From NCBI GenBank assembly GCA_964443315.1, contig CAYUCP010000016.1, forward strand, positions 1 to 18,002: a stretch of DNA of 18,002 bases, given 5' to 3'. Below are positions 1 to 7,015 of the stretch, piece by piece. A model generated the notes under the pieces. That model was given only the letters and a program-made list of their open reading frames with translations. It was not told where the DNA came from and did not search any database. Positions within the stretch are counted from its first letter, which is position 1. Every line of letters begins with the position of its first letter. The stretch comes from JAGOTP01 sp964443315. GTDB lineage: Bacteria > Patescibacteriota > Patescibacteriia > 2-12-FULL-60-25. The position numbers were made by a program, and so were the translations under genes.

Positions 1-1
1 A

Positions 2-238
2 CAAGAGCCGGGCTCGTTCAGCTATATTCGAGATCGCCATCATCCAGAAGAAATTATCGGGGCAGCGTTACGAACCAAGAAAGACGTGAAACCCATGTTT
101 ATTTCACCTGGCCATAAGATCACCGTTGATGAATCTGTAGCCCTCATCCAAACCTGCGTGAAGAAACACCGCCTCCCAGAACCAACTCGTCACGCACACA
201 ACATCATGAACGACTATCGAAAAAAGGACCTGCTCTAG
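2..238 (+). CDS. nfi: Endonuclease V (deoxyinosine 3'-endonuclease), C-terminal part
   Basis: The gene is cut by the window edge and only the last 78 codons are visible, ending in TAG. The family nicks DNA at the second phosphodiester bond 3' of deoxyinosine and starts repair of deaminated adenine. The visible part carries the family's C-terminal pattern: a G-A-A-L-R-T-K segment, K-P-M-F-I-S-P-G-H-K-I (the strand and Ser-Pro-Gly-His turn near the active site), then a helix ending in the hallmark R-L-P-E-P-T-R-H-A. The catalytic Asp/Glu residues lie upstream of the window and cannot be checked. It is convergent with prfB, and its last codons and stop lie inside a hairpin that also serves prfB. 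Confidence 0.88.
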   Translation, partial: QEPGSFSYIRDRHHPEEIIGAALRTKKDVKPMFISPGHKITVDESVALIQTCVKKHRLPEPTRHAHNIMNDYRKKDLL

Positions 239-248
239 CAGATCCTTT
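223..248 (-). terminator. Intrinsic terminator of prfB, overlapping the 3' end of nfi
   Basis: AAAGGACCTGCT and AGCAGATCCTTT form a stem around the nfi stop codon. The single C-A mismatch on the plus strand becomes a G-U pair in minus-strand RNA. Read from prfB, the stem is followed by a run of T residues (CCTTTTTTCG). It therefore best terminates prfB, four bases past its stop codon, although it may stop transcription in both directions. Confidence 0.7.
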
Positions 249-252
249 GTTC

Positions 253-1395
253 TTATTCTTTGTTGAGCTCGGCCGCTCGATCCACCCCTTTCGCCCGCCA
301 GCGCAGATACGCCTCCACAAAACGATCAAGATCTCCATCCAGCACCGCATCCGGATCCGATGTCTCCGCTTCCGTGCGGTGATCCTTCACCATTTTGTAT
401 GGATGAAGCACATATGAGCGAATCTGGTTCCCCCACTCGGCACTATGGAATTCGCCACGCAACTGCTGCTTTTCTTTGGCGAGTTGCTCTTCTTTGATCT
501 GTAAGAGCTTCCCTTTCAAAATCTTCATCGCCATTTCGCGATTCTGAGTCTGCGAACGTTCGTTCTGACACGAAACCGTGATCTTGGTCGGCAAGTGCAC
601 AATACGCACCGCCGAATAAGTCGTATTGACGGACTGGCCGCCCTTGCCGCCACTCATAAACGTATCGATGCGCAAATCTTCCGGCTTAATCTCAACATCC
701 ACGTCTTCATCGATCTCCGGAATCACTTCGACAAGGGCAAACGATGTCTGACGGAGCGCGTCAGAATTGAACGGCGACTGACGAACCAAGCGATGGACGC
801 CTGCCTCGCTTCGCAGATTGCCGTAGGCGTAGCGACCTTCAATCATCATCGTTGCCGACTTGATCCCTGCCTCACCTCCGCGGGATTCATCGAGTAATTT
901 AATACTCCAGCCTTTTCGCTCCGCGTATCGCGCAAACATACGCATAAGTATCTCTGCCCAATCCTGTGCGTCTGTTCCACCAGCACCTGCATGAATTGAG
1001 AGAATGGCCGACTTTCCATCATGCGCACCAGAAAACAGCAGTTCAAACTCACGAGATAAATATTCCTCTTCTAACTTCTTCAAACGCTCAATGAGCTCCT
1101 CTTGAAGCGATTCATCCATTTCGTGCGCTAGCATCTCTCCCAATTCTTCACATTCAAGAAGAGAGATTCGTAAACCATTCCAACTATCGAAAGATCGCTT
1201 GAGTTCAGCCAACTGCTGACCCTCTTTGCGCGCCCGTTCTTGGTCAGCCCAAAAATCTGGCGACATCGTAGCCGCTTCGAGCGCTGCTATTTCTTGTTTA
1301 ATCGCATCGAGGCCAAGCAAAGCCCAGGCTTCATCCACCTTCAATCGTAAAGCCGCGATACGCTCCTGCAGATCTTGGATCATGGCGAGGAGCAT
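253..1395 (-). CDS. prfB: Peptide chain release factor 2
   Basis: Class I release factor that recognises UGA and UAA stop codons in the ribosomal A site and triggers peptidyl-tRNA hydrolysis. The protein is 380 aa, close to the family's usual ~365. An N-terminal helical coiled-coil domain covers about residues 1-115. The RF2-specific anticodon-like tripeptide S-P-F is at residues 207-209, and the catalytic GGQ is at 252-254 in G-G-K-G-G-Q-S-V-N. The reading frame is continuous through the region where many prfB genes carry an in-frame UGA and a programmed +1 frameshift, so that autoregulation is absent here. The start is uncertain: ATG at 1395 or the in-frame ATG at 1383 (M-I-Q-D-L), which fits the family N-terminus. 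No Shine-Dalgarno is visible. Presence of RF2 argues that UGA is a stop codon in this organism. Confidence 0.97.
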   Translation of the reverse strand: MLLAMIQDLQERIAALRLKVDEAWALLGLDAIKQEIAALEAATMSPDFWADQERARKEGQQLAELKRSFDSWNGLRISLLECEELGEMLAHEMDESLQEELIERLKKLEEEYLSREFELLFSGAHDGKSAILSIHAGAGGTDAQDWAEILMRMFARYAERKGWSIKLLDESRGGEAGIKSATMMIEGRYAYGNLRSEAGVHRLVRQSPFNSDALRQTSFALVEVIPEIDEDVDVEIKPEDLRIDTFMSGGKGGQSVNTTYSAVRIVHLPTKITVSCQNERSQTQNREMAMKILKGKLLQIKEEQLAKEKQQLRGEFHSAEWGNQIRSYVLHPYKMVKDHRTEAETSDPDAVLDGDLDRFVEAYLRWRAKGVDRAAELNKE

Positions 1396-1432
1396 ACCGC
1401 GGCTTCGTTGGTTTTTGTAGGGCTAAGCGATC

Positions 1433-1807
1433 CTAGAGCTTTTCGAGATGAATCTTCTTGCGCCAGACACCGAGAACCGGGATTTCCCAGAACTCACCCA
1501 TGAGACACTTCACGAAGGCCACGATCGCACCGATCGCGATGACAAGCGCGAGCAACCAGCCAAGAAGTGGGATCCAGAACACGAGACTTCCCACAATCCA
1601 AACAATGAACAAAATCACACCCTGCTTCGCATGTTCTTGAGCGAAGGCGGACTTACGCGCAAGGAATAGTGGGATCAGCACCAAAATACCGATGTAAGAC
1701 AAGGCGGCGATGAACTTATTTTCCTGAACATCTTTGGCGTCAAAAGCAGGAGCTGCACCAGCTGGCACGCCATTCACAACTTGCGGAGGGGTTTGTTGGG
1801 TATCCAT
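1433..1807 (-). CDS. Small DUF4870/Tic20-like membrane protein
   Basis: A 124-aa protein with a Pro/Ala-rich soluble N-terminus (residues 1-30). It then has hydrophobic segments at about 33-50, 64-80 and 82-98, with K-S-A-F-A-Q-E-H-A-K-Q-G-V in the loop before the second segment. This alternation, with the conserved H-A-K/R-Q-G just before a hydrophobic helix, resembles the DUF4870 (Tic20-like) family of small membrane proteins, whose function is unknown. It lies 37 bp upstream of prfB on the same strand and could be co-transcribed with it, and it is divergent from the gene at 1861. Family assignment is from pattern recognition only. Confidence 0.75.
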   Translation of the reverse strand: MDTQQTPPQVVNGVPAGAAPAFDAKDVQENKFIAALSYIGILVLIPLFLARKSAFAQEHAKQGVILFIVWIVGSLVFWIPLLGWLLALVIAIGAIVAFVKCLMGEFWEIPVLGVWRKKIHLEKL

Positions 1808-1860
1808 ATAGCTAGTATCCTAGTACAATTCGATGAATCTTCCTACACCCCTCTCAACAT

Positions 1861-2535
1861 ATGCTGTCTACTAACACGTTTTCTGAGCTTGAAGAGCAGT
1901 TTTTGAAGCCGCTGATTGCGCGCCGACACATCAAGCGAGAGGATATCCCTCTGGAGCAAATGCAGGGCTGGGAACTCAAAGATGGGAAGCTCGCCAACTC
2001 GTTTTTTGAAATTATCGGAACACGAACCTTATTTGAACAGGAACCGGATGGGTTTCAGCCAAGAGGTTGGGATCAGCCGATCTATCGCCAGGGCGCAGGA
2101 ACACTCGTGTTATTCGTTGACGAACAAAAGAATGTTTTAGTTCAAGCTGTATTCGAACCGGGAAACGCGGCTCGTGGCTACCAGAACCGAGGCCTCACAC
2201 TCGTGAACAGCTGCAAGTTCTCTCCAGGAAATCTCGCCTTCTTAAAATCACAAGGCAAGATTCCACCTCTCTCTGATCTCGTCGATCATCCAGACGCGAA
2301 GATCCTCTTTTCTCATCTCGCCCCAGGCGATAGCGGACGAGCCGACAAGCAAAACGAGCATCACCTCATTCAACTTCCACGAACCGTATTAGAAGAAGCG
2401 GTGAACAAGCTTCCGTCGCCTCAACCAGAGTTCTACGCGCTCATTTCGCTCACCGTGTTAAAGGAGTGCTACAAACAAGCGCTCGTCAACGAACATCTGC
2501 GCGACCTGTCTTCGATGCTCCTGTTCCAGAACTAG
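1861..2535 (+). CDS. NDP-hexose 2,3-dehydratase-like protein, single-domain (half-size)
   Basis: A 224-aa protein resembling one half of the EvaA/TylX3-type NDP-4-keto-6-deoxyglucose 2,3-dehydratases, which act in deoxysugar biosynthesis and are built from two similar Nudix-fold halves. Matching features are S-F-F-E-I-I-G at 47-53, the W-D-Q-P-I strand at 70-74, V-L-V-Q-A-V-F-E-P-G-N at 92-102, and T-L-V-N-S-C-K-F-S-P-G-N at 113-124, the counterpart of the family's T-V-Q-A-T-x-S-N-Y stretch. Only one copy of the domain is present, so it would have to act as a homodimer or have a different role. No other sugar-nucleotide gene is adjacent. The ATG at 1861 has no Shine-Dalgarno. The family is moderately supported; the substrate is unknown. 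Confidence 0.6.
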   Translation: MLSTNTFSELEEQFLKPLIARRHIKREDIPLEQMQGWELKDGKLANSFFEIIGTRTLFEQEPDGFQPRGWDQPIYRQGAGTLVLFVDEQKNVLVQAVFEPGNAARGYQNRGLTLVNSCKFSPGNLAFLKSQGKIPPLSDLVDHPDAKILFSHLAPGDSGRADKQNEHHLIQLPRTVLEEAVNKLPSPQPEFYALISLTVLKECYKQALVNEHLRDLSSMLLFQN

Positions 2536-2548
2536 CGTTCACGCAGTA

Positions 2549-2582
2549 CAAAAACACCTCGCATTGATACGAGGTGTTTTTG
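2549..2582. terminator. Bidirectional intrinsic terminator between the dehydratase-like gene and groEL
   Basis: A perfect 13-bp stem (CAAAAACACCTCG / CGAGGTGTTTTTG) with an 8-nt loop sits 13 bp past the plus-strand stop codon and 12 bp past the groEL stop. It has A/T tracts on both sides, so it can terminate the two convergent genes. Confidence 0.9.
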
Positions 2583-2594
2583 TTTGGTTCATGC

Positions 2595-4229
2595 TTAGAA
2601 CCCCATTCCCCCACCCATGCCACCGTGGTCGTGACCACCAGCGGCCGGCTCTTCTTTCTTTGGCTTCTCTGTAATCACACACTCCGTCGTGAGCAAGAGC
2701 GACGCAACGCTGGTCGCATTCTGCAAGGCAGAGCGCGTGACCTTGGTTGGGTCGATGATTCCGGCCTTCACCATATCAACGTATTGATCATCTTCCGCGT
2801 TGTAGCCCATCGTGCCAGATAATTTCTTCACTTCTTCGACGATGACCGAGCCGTCCTTACCCGCGTTCGAAGCGATCGTCTTGAGAGGCTCTTCGACCGC
2901 ACGACGCACGATGCGTACACCGATCGCCTCTTCACCTTCCGCCTGCACCTTGTCCAAGACAGACATGGCGCGAAGCAAGGCAACACCACCTCCTGGAACA
3001 ATGCCTTCCTCGACAGCCGCCTTGGTTGCGGCGATCGCGTCTTCGATGCGGTGCTTCTTTTCTTTCATTTCAACTTCCGTTGCTGCACCGACCTTGATCA
3101 CACCAACGCCACCAGACAATTTCGCCAAGCGTTCCTGAAGCTTTTCTTTGTCGAAGCTCGATTCCGTCTTTTCAAGAATGACACGAAGCGAGGCGGCACG
3201 ATTCTCGATCTCCTTCTTGTCACCTTTGCCATCAACGAAGGTTGTGAACTCCTTGGACGACACAACTTTGCGAGCGCTTCCAAGATCTTCCAACTCAACC
3301 GAGTCGAGCTTGCGACCCATGTCTTCGGTGATGTATGTCGCACCGGTCACAATCGCAATGTCCTGCAACATTTCCTTGCGGCGATCACCAAAGCCTGGCG
3401 CTTTAATCGCAAGAGCATTGAAGATGCCGCGAAGCTTGTTCACAACGAGCGTTGCAAGCGCTTCGCCATCCAAATCTTCCGCGACAATCACGAGCTCTTT
3501 CTTTCCTGCCTTCAAGACTTTTTCCAAAATTGGGACCAACTCCTGAACCGAGGAAATCTTTTTATCCGTGACGAGAATGAGTGGATCGTTATATTCCGCT
3601 TCCATGCGATCCTGGTTGGTCACCATGTAGTGCGACACGTAGCCCTTATCGATGCGCATACCGCTCACCGTCTCTTCGCTGATGCCGAACGTCTGGGACT
3701 CTTCAACAGTAATGACACCATCGCGGCCCATTTTCTTCACCATGTCAGCAATCGTCTTCCCGATTTCACGGTCGTTGGCGCTAATCGAGGCAACGCTTTC
3801 GATCATGTCACCCGACACAGGCTGCGAGACTTTTTCCTGAAGTTCTTTGACCATCGCTTCCAAGGCTTTCTCCATGCCACGGCGAACCGCCAATGGGTTG
3901 GCACCAGCCGTGATGTTCTTCAGCCCTTCGCCAACCATGGCCTGAGCAAGCACCGTAGCCGTGGTTGTACCGTCACCAGCCACATCAGCTGTCTTGGAGG
4001 CAACCTCTTTTACGAGCTCGGCACCAAGGTTCATCTGCTTGTCTTCCAGCTGGACTTCTTTAGCGACTGTCACACCATCTTTTGTGATGGTTGGGGAACC
4101 ATAGCCATGGTCGATCACAACCGTACGACCTTTTGGACCAAGCGTTGTTTTCACTGCGTTCGCGAGCGCGTCAACACCTTGTTTCAGCAAGCGGCGAGCT
4201 TCTTCGCCATAGACAATGACTTTTGCCAT
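2595..4229 (-). CDS. groEL: Chaperonin GroEL (60 kDa, Hsp60)
   Basis: ATP-driven folding chaperone that forms double heptameric rings and works with GroES. The 544-aa length is typical. The ATP-binding motifs are intact: T-L-G-P-K-G-R near residue 29, S-P-T-I-T-K-D-G-V near 45, and G-D-G-T-T-T-A-T-V-L-A-Q near 86. The equatorial motif with the catalytic aspartate (R-I-E-D-A) and A-A-V-E-E-G-I-V-P-G-G-G are also present. The C-terminus is the usual Gly-Met tail but includes histidines (G-G-H-D-H-G-G-M-G-G-G-M-G-F). It starts 26 bp after the groES stop with an AT-rich gap and no Shine-Dalgarno, so translation is probably coupled or leader-independent. It is the second gene of the CIRCE-controlled groES-groEL operon. 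Confidence 0.99.
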   Translation of the reverse strand: MAKVIVYGEEARRLLKQGVDALANAVKTTLGPKGRTVVIDHGYGSPTITKDGVTVAKEVQLEDKQMNLGAELVKEVASKTADVAGDGTTTATVLAQAMVGEGLKNITAGANPLAVRRGMEKALEAMVKELQEKVSQPVSGDMIESVASISANDREIGKTIADMVKKMGRDGVITVEESQTFGISEETVSGMRIDKGYVSHYMVTNQDRMEAEYNDPLILVTDKKISSVQELVPILEKVLKAGKKELVIVAEDLDGEALATLVVNKLRGIFNALAIKAPGFGDRRKEMLQDIAIVTGATYITEDMGRKLDSVELEDLGSARKVVSSKEFTTFVDGKGDKKEIENRAASLRVILEKTESSFDKEKLQERLAKLSGGVGVIKVGAATEVEMKEKKHRIEDAIAATKAAVEEGIVPGGGVALLRAMSVLDKVQAEGEEAIGVRIVRRAVEEPLKTIASNAGKDGSVIVEEVKKLSGTMGYNAEDDQYVDMVKAGIIDPTKVTRSALQNATSVASLLLTTECVITEKPKKEEPAAGGHDHGGMGGGMGF

Positions 4230-4255
4230 AAATGTAGGTGAAATAACAAATTATT

Positions 4256-4546
4256 TTATTCAACAACCGCCATCAAATCGGATTCAGCGAGCACGAGGTA
4301 GGTTTCGCCATCGACCTTGAACTCATCGGGAGCGTACTTCTTGAACATCACGACATCACCGACTTTGACGCTCATCTCAACACGTGCACCGTCTTCACGG
4401 AGCTTACCTGGACCAACAGCAACCACTTTCCCCTGCTCTGGGCGCTCCTTATCGACGGTATCTGGCAACAAAATTCCCCCTTTGGTTACTTCTTCTTTCG
4501 CGAGCGGCGCAAGAATGACGCGATCACCTAATGGACGGAGCTTCAT
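4256..4546 (-). CDS. groES: Co-chaperonin GroES (10 kDa)
   Basis: A 96-aa heptameric lid for GroEL. It has the family start M-K-L-R-P-L-G-D-R-V, the mobile loop that binds GroEL (about residues 17-32, containing G-G-I-L-L-P-D-T), the G-x-V-V-A-V-G-P-G strand, and the closing Y-L-V-L-A-E-S-D-L-M-A-V-V segment. It is the first gene of the operon; a CIRCE operator lies about 54 bp upstream of the ATG. No Shine-Dalgarno is seen before the start. Confidence 0.99.
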   Translation of the reverse strand: MKLRPLGDRVILAPLAKEEVTKGGILLPDTVDKERPEQGKVVAVGPGKLREDGARVEMSVKVGDVVMFKKYAPDEFKVDGETYLVLAESDLMAVVE

Positions 4547-4599
4547 ACACGTTCAGTGAGAATAAAAATCAATTAAGAACGAATGAGAGCGGGTGAGAG

Positions 4600-4626
4600 T
4601 TAGCACTCGACAGTCGAGAATGCTAA
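4600..4626 (-). promoter_or_regulatory. CIRCE operator (HrcA binding site) of groES-groEL
   Basis: TTAGCACTC, nine bases, then GAATGCTAA, against the consensus TTAGCACTC-N9-GAGTGCTAA: one substitution in 18 conserved positions. This is the known operator for the heat-shock repressor HrcA and predicts repression of groES-groEL at normal temperature. No hrcA gene is inside the window. Confidence 0.95.
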
Positions 4627-4642
4627 TTCCACCAACGAGCCA

Positions 4643-4671
4643 AGAGTGCCAAGGAGCAGAGGGGGTGTCAA
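4643..4671 (-). promoter_or_regulatory. Candidate groES promoter
   Basis: On the minus strand there is a perfect TTGACA at 4671-4666. With a 17-bp spacer the -10 would be CACTCT, a poor match to TATAAT. Only the -35 box is convincing. The position just upstream of CIRCE is as expected. Confidence 0.4.
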
Positions 4672-4716
4672 GTATGAAAACGTTCTTGAAACAGGTCTGA
4701 AAAAGAATCCGGGGGA

Positions 4717-4765
4717 GGGCGCCGCCTTGCGTTCGACTGCGTAAGCAGGATCGAAGACGGCGCCC
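4717..4765 (-). terminator. Hairpin downstream of the frameshifted island gene
   Basis: Nested inverted repeat: an outer 8-bp perfect stem GGGCGCCG / CGGCGCCC, then TTCGA / TCGAA, then CTGC-GTAA-GCAG at the tip. On the minus strand it is followed, after a C-rich stretch, by ATTCTTTTTC. It lies between the island gene ending at 4888 and the groES promoter and would insulate groESL from island transcription. Confidence 0.6.
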
Positions 4766-4776
4766 TGGGGAGAGAG

Positions 4777-4804
4777 GAACATCAGCGCCCGTTCGCTGAC
4801 GTTC
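4777..4804 (-). terminator. Second hairpin downstream of the frameshifted island gene
   Basis: GAACGTCAGCG / CGCTGATGTTC on the minus strand form 11 consecutive pairs, one of them G-U, around a 6-nt loop. On the plus strand the same position is an A-C mismatch. No T-run follows directly. It stands in tandem with the hairpin at 4717-4765; it may assist termination or protect the 3' end. Confidence 0.45.
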
Positions 4805-4887
4805 GAAGGAACCGTGGCTGCGCCCTGAGGCGAGCGATCACGATGCGGGACGGCAGTGAAGCCGGAGCCCAGATGAGGCGACGACGA

Positions 4888-5338
4888 TCAAGCGCCGATC
4901 TGCTCGAGGGCGTCCCGGAGGAGCCCGAGGTTGACCAGCGTCATGTCGCTCGTGCACTCGCCGTACACCTCGCTGAAGCGCCGGAAGCGCCAGCCGCCCC
5001 AGGCGCCCTTGTTGGCGTCGGGGTCGTCGCCCTCGACGACCTCGGACCGGAGCTTGAGCACGGCGTGCTCGTGCAGCGGCTTCGGCTCGTCGGTCACGTC
5101 GGCGTCCTCGACCTCCGGCACAGCGAAGCGGAACCCGAGGCGCTTGACGCCGGAGCCCGCCGGGAGACGCCCCGTGTCCCAGTAGCTGTCCTGGGGGCTG
5201 GTGGCGCGGAGCGGCACGAGGCGCCGCTTGCAGAGCTCACCGGTCACGCCACCGATCTCGCGGAGCACGTCGCAGGCCTGGCTCGCCATGACCTGGGCGG
5301 CCTCGGCCTGGGCGGCGGGCTTGAGGAAGGCCCGGGGG
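4888..5338 (-). CDS. C-terminal part of a frameshifted island gene, unknown function
   Basis: This is the continuation, in the -1 frame, of the gene starting at 5834. The frame is open from before 5338 to TGA at 4888 and has strongly GC-rich third positions. It reads P-R-A-F-L-K-P-A-A-Q-A-E-A-A-Q-V-M and onward to a C-terminus V-N-L-G-L-L-R-D-A-L-E-Q-I-G-A. An internal ATG at 5289 could start a separate 133-aa product, but no Shine-Dalgarno precedes it and the coding signal continues upstream of it, so one interrupted gene is more likely. I recognise no domain. Hairpins at 4777-4804 and 4717-4765 follow it. Confidence 0.6.
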
Positions 5339-5834
5339 CGTTCCAGGTCTGCACCCCGTTGAGGGGGCGGTTCGGGGCCTTGTCGACCACGACGTAGAGG
5401 CGGTCGCGGAGCGGCCCGTCGCCGGGGAGCACCACGAACGGCGTGAACACGTACCCGCCGCCGTCCTGGGTGGTGGCCTCGTCGTTGGGCAGGGCCTCGA
5501 GGAGCGCGAACTGGCTCCAGGCGGCGCGGGGCTTGGGCGAGCCCGGGTCGGCGGGGTCGTGCGGCGGGTCGCCGCTGTCGGCCATGCCGAACACCATCGT
5601 CTGCCAGGACCCGCGGCGCATCACGGCGAGGCGCCCGACCTGGTCGGTGGAGAGCGTGTAGAGCTCGCCGTCGCGGCCCTGGACCACGATGAAGTGGCCC
5701 ACGTTGTCGCCGTCGCCGATGGGGCGGATCGTCGACTTGCGGAGGAGCTGCTCCGCGGCAGCCCGGTCAGCGCCGCCCAGCAGGGCGAGCACGAGACCGA
5801 GGGTGGAAGGGGCGGACTGGTCTGGACGTTCCAT
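5244..5834 (-). CDS. N-terminal part of a frameshifted island gene, unknown function
   Basis: The ATG at 5834 has a good Shine-Dalgarno (GAGGTGA about 6 bp upstream) and a promoter at 5902-5931. As read, the frame gives 196 aa, but after residue ~165 (G-V-Q-T-W-N-A-P) it turns into a Pro/Arg/Ser-rich tail typical of out-of-frame GC-rich DNA. The real coding signal moves to the -1 frame at a run of five G (5334-5338 on the plus strand). Restoring one base gives an intact protein of about 315 aa reaching 4888. The N-terminus has helices rich in Leu/Ala (residues 10-35) and beta-like stretches (H-F-I-V-V-Q-G-R-D-G-E-L-Y). No family is recognised. The codon usage is far more GC-rich than that of the flanking genes. 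Confidence 0.65.
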   Translation of the reverse strand: MERPDQSAPSTLGLVLALLGGADRAAAEQLLRKSTIRPIGDGDNVGHFIVVQGRDGELYTLSTDQVGRLAVMRRGSWQTMVFGMADSGDPPHDPADPGSPKPRAAWSQFALLEALPNDEATTQDGGGYVFTPFVVLPGDGPLRDRLYVVVDKAPNRPLNGVQTWNAPGPSSSPPPRPRPPRSWRARPATCSARSVA

Positions 5835-5840
5835 CGAGAA

Positions 5841-5847
5841 TCACCTC
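5841..5847 (-). promoter_or_regulatory. Shine-Dalgarno of the island gene starting at 5834
   Basis: GAGGTGA on the minus strand, about 6 bp before the ATG. It fixes the start and contrasts with most flanking genes, which have no recognisable Shine-Dalgarno. Confidence 0.8.
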
Positions 5848-5901
5848 ACGCCAAGCGCGTCGTGCGACTTACAGGCCGCAGGACAGTATCACTCATAATA
5901 T

Positions 5902-5931
5902 TTTATAGCAAGATTACGTACGTACTTTCAA
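5902..5931 (-). promoter_or_regulatory. Sigma70-like promoter of the first island gene
   Basis: TTGAAA at 5931-5926, an 18-bp spacer, and TATAAA at 5907-5902 on the minus strand, in an AT-rich patch between two GC-rich genes. The 5' leader would be about 60 nt. Confidence 0.7.
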
Positions 5932-5944
5932 TTTTAGACGCATT

Positions 5945-5982
5945 CACCCCGAACGAGCTCCTCTCTTGGCTCGTCCGGGGTG
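5945..5982 (-). terminator. Hairpin terminator of the island gene ending at 6001
   Basis: A 14-bp stem CACCCCGGACGAGC / GCTCGTTCGGGGTG on the minus strand with one G-U pair and a 10-nt loop, 18 bp after the stop codon. On the plus strand the G-U becomes an A-C mismatch. No clean T-run follows it on the minus strand, so its efficiency as an intrinsic terminator is uncertain. Confidence 0.65.
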
Positions 5983-6000
5983 TTTGCCTCCTTGGTCTTA

Positions 6001-7011
6001 TTACTCCTTTCTCTTGGGCTTCACAGCTCTTGCCTTGAGGCGCCCGTCTTCGAGCGCCTCGCGAAACACGTTGACCGCTGCAACCGACAGTGCGTCGATC
6101 ACATCGTGCCCTTCGCGACCGCGCTTGTTGAGCAGCTCACTCCAGGGAATGAACTTGCCCTTCATGTGCGCTGGTCCGAACCGCTCGGGGCGAATTCCCT
6201 TCTCAGAGTCGCCGTAGACAAGGCGCTGCAGCTGGTCAGGATCATCGATCGCGATCTCGAGCGCGAGGATGTTGATCCAGACAGCACTGCGTCCAGAGTT
6301 CTCCGGCAGACGGTCCAGGAACGTGAACCGAATGGGACGAACTCCCGGGCGAGCGAAAAGCGTTCCGGCCTTGCGGGTCACGACGCGCTTCGCCGCTCGG
6401 GCGAGCTTGGTGCGGTCGAACGGAGCATGAACCGGCGTGTCACGGAACACCTGTTCGCCCATGGCAGGCATACCTGCACGCAGAGCGAATGCCCGCAGGA
6501 ATCCGTTGATCCAGCCCTTGCGAGGCTTTTTCACGGACCCGTCTGACATGCGACGCTCGAGCCGCATTTCGCGCTCATCGAGATAGAGTGCGCAGCGACT
6601 TTCACGAACGACCAGAACGTAGATCCCTCGCTCGGTTCGGACGAACGGCACGACGAGCGGAGCACGCTCTTTATAACCGCCTTCATGCGCTTCGAGGAGA
6701 ACTTCTTCCGTCGTGCCCGTCGGTGTACGGATCACCAAGCAGAGATCGGCTGCACAGGCTCCTTCGCGGCGAATCCCCTTCATGCCGATGATCTTGCAGC
6801 TATCATCACCGGCGGACGTACCATAGAATCGCGGAAGACCGAGCACGATCAGCTCGGCGTTGAGACGTGCGAGGAACTGCTCGTCCGTTTCCACCTCGTC
6901 TCGAGGCGGGACGATCCATCCACGATAACGCGTTTGACCATCGTCCAACACGTCGCTCTTGCTCCGATCCGGCGGTGCCACGACAGGAGCGCGCTTTTTT
7001 GCTAGTTGCAA
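6001..7011 (-). CDS. Island protein of unknown function, possible degenerate Nudix fold
   Basis: The start is TTG at 7011 (M-Q-L-A-K-K-R-A-P), chosen because a perfect AGGAGG lies 6 bp upstream; the longer ATG frame from 7092 runs back through the promoter. The product is 336 aa. I see no clear family match. Parts of the C-terminal two thirds resemble a Nudix hydrolase. V-V-P-F-V-R-T-E-R-G-I-Y-V-L-V-V-R (120-136) looks like the first strands. A-R-A-A-K-R-V-V-T-R-K-A-G (204-216) sits where A-A-R-E-L-x-E-E-T-G is expected but lacks the catalytic glutamates. R-L-P-E-N-S-G-R-S at 234-242 and D-A-L-S-V-A-A-V-N at 306-314 resemble later Nudix segments. If correct, it would be non-catalytic or use another site. 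GC is moderate (about 55% in a sampled line), lower than in the other two island genes. Confidence 0.7.
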   Translation of the reverse strand: MQLAKKRAPVVAPPDRSKSDVLDDGQTRYRGWIVPPRDEVETDEQFLARLNAELIVLGLPRFYGTSAGDDSCKIIGMKGIRREGACAADLCLVIRTPTGTTEEVLLEAHEGGYKERAPLVVPFVRTERGIYVLVVRESRCALYLDEREMRLERRMSDGSVKKPRKGWINGFLRAFALRAGMPAMGEQVFRDTPVHAPFDRTKLARAAKRVVTRKAGTLFARPGVRPIRFTFLDRLPENSGRSAVWINILALEIAIDDPDQLQRLVYGDSEKGIRPERFGPAHMKGKFIPWSELLNKRGREGHDVIDALSVAAVNVFREALEDGRLKARAVKPKRKE

Positions 7012-7015
7012 GGTG

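Noticed and set aside
3051..4241. 396-aa plus-strand open frame opposite groEL
   Set aside because: It is fully antisense to a certain, highly conserved gene; its His/Phe/Asn/Arg-rich composition is that of a reverse-complement shadow.
4843..5397. Plus-strand frame of 184 aa opposite the frameshifted gene
   Set aside because: Low-complexity Ala/Glu/Leu/Val/Arg shadow of GC-rich codons, without a Shine-Dalgarno or promoter; the minus strand has all signals.
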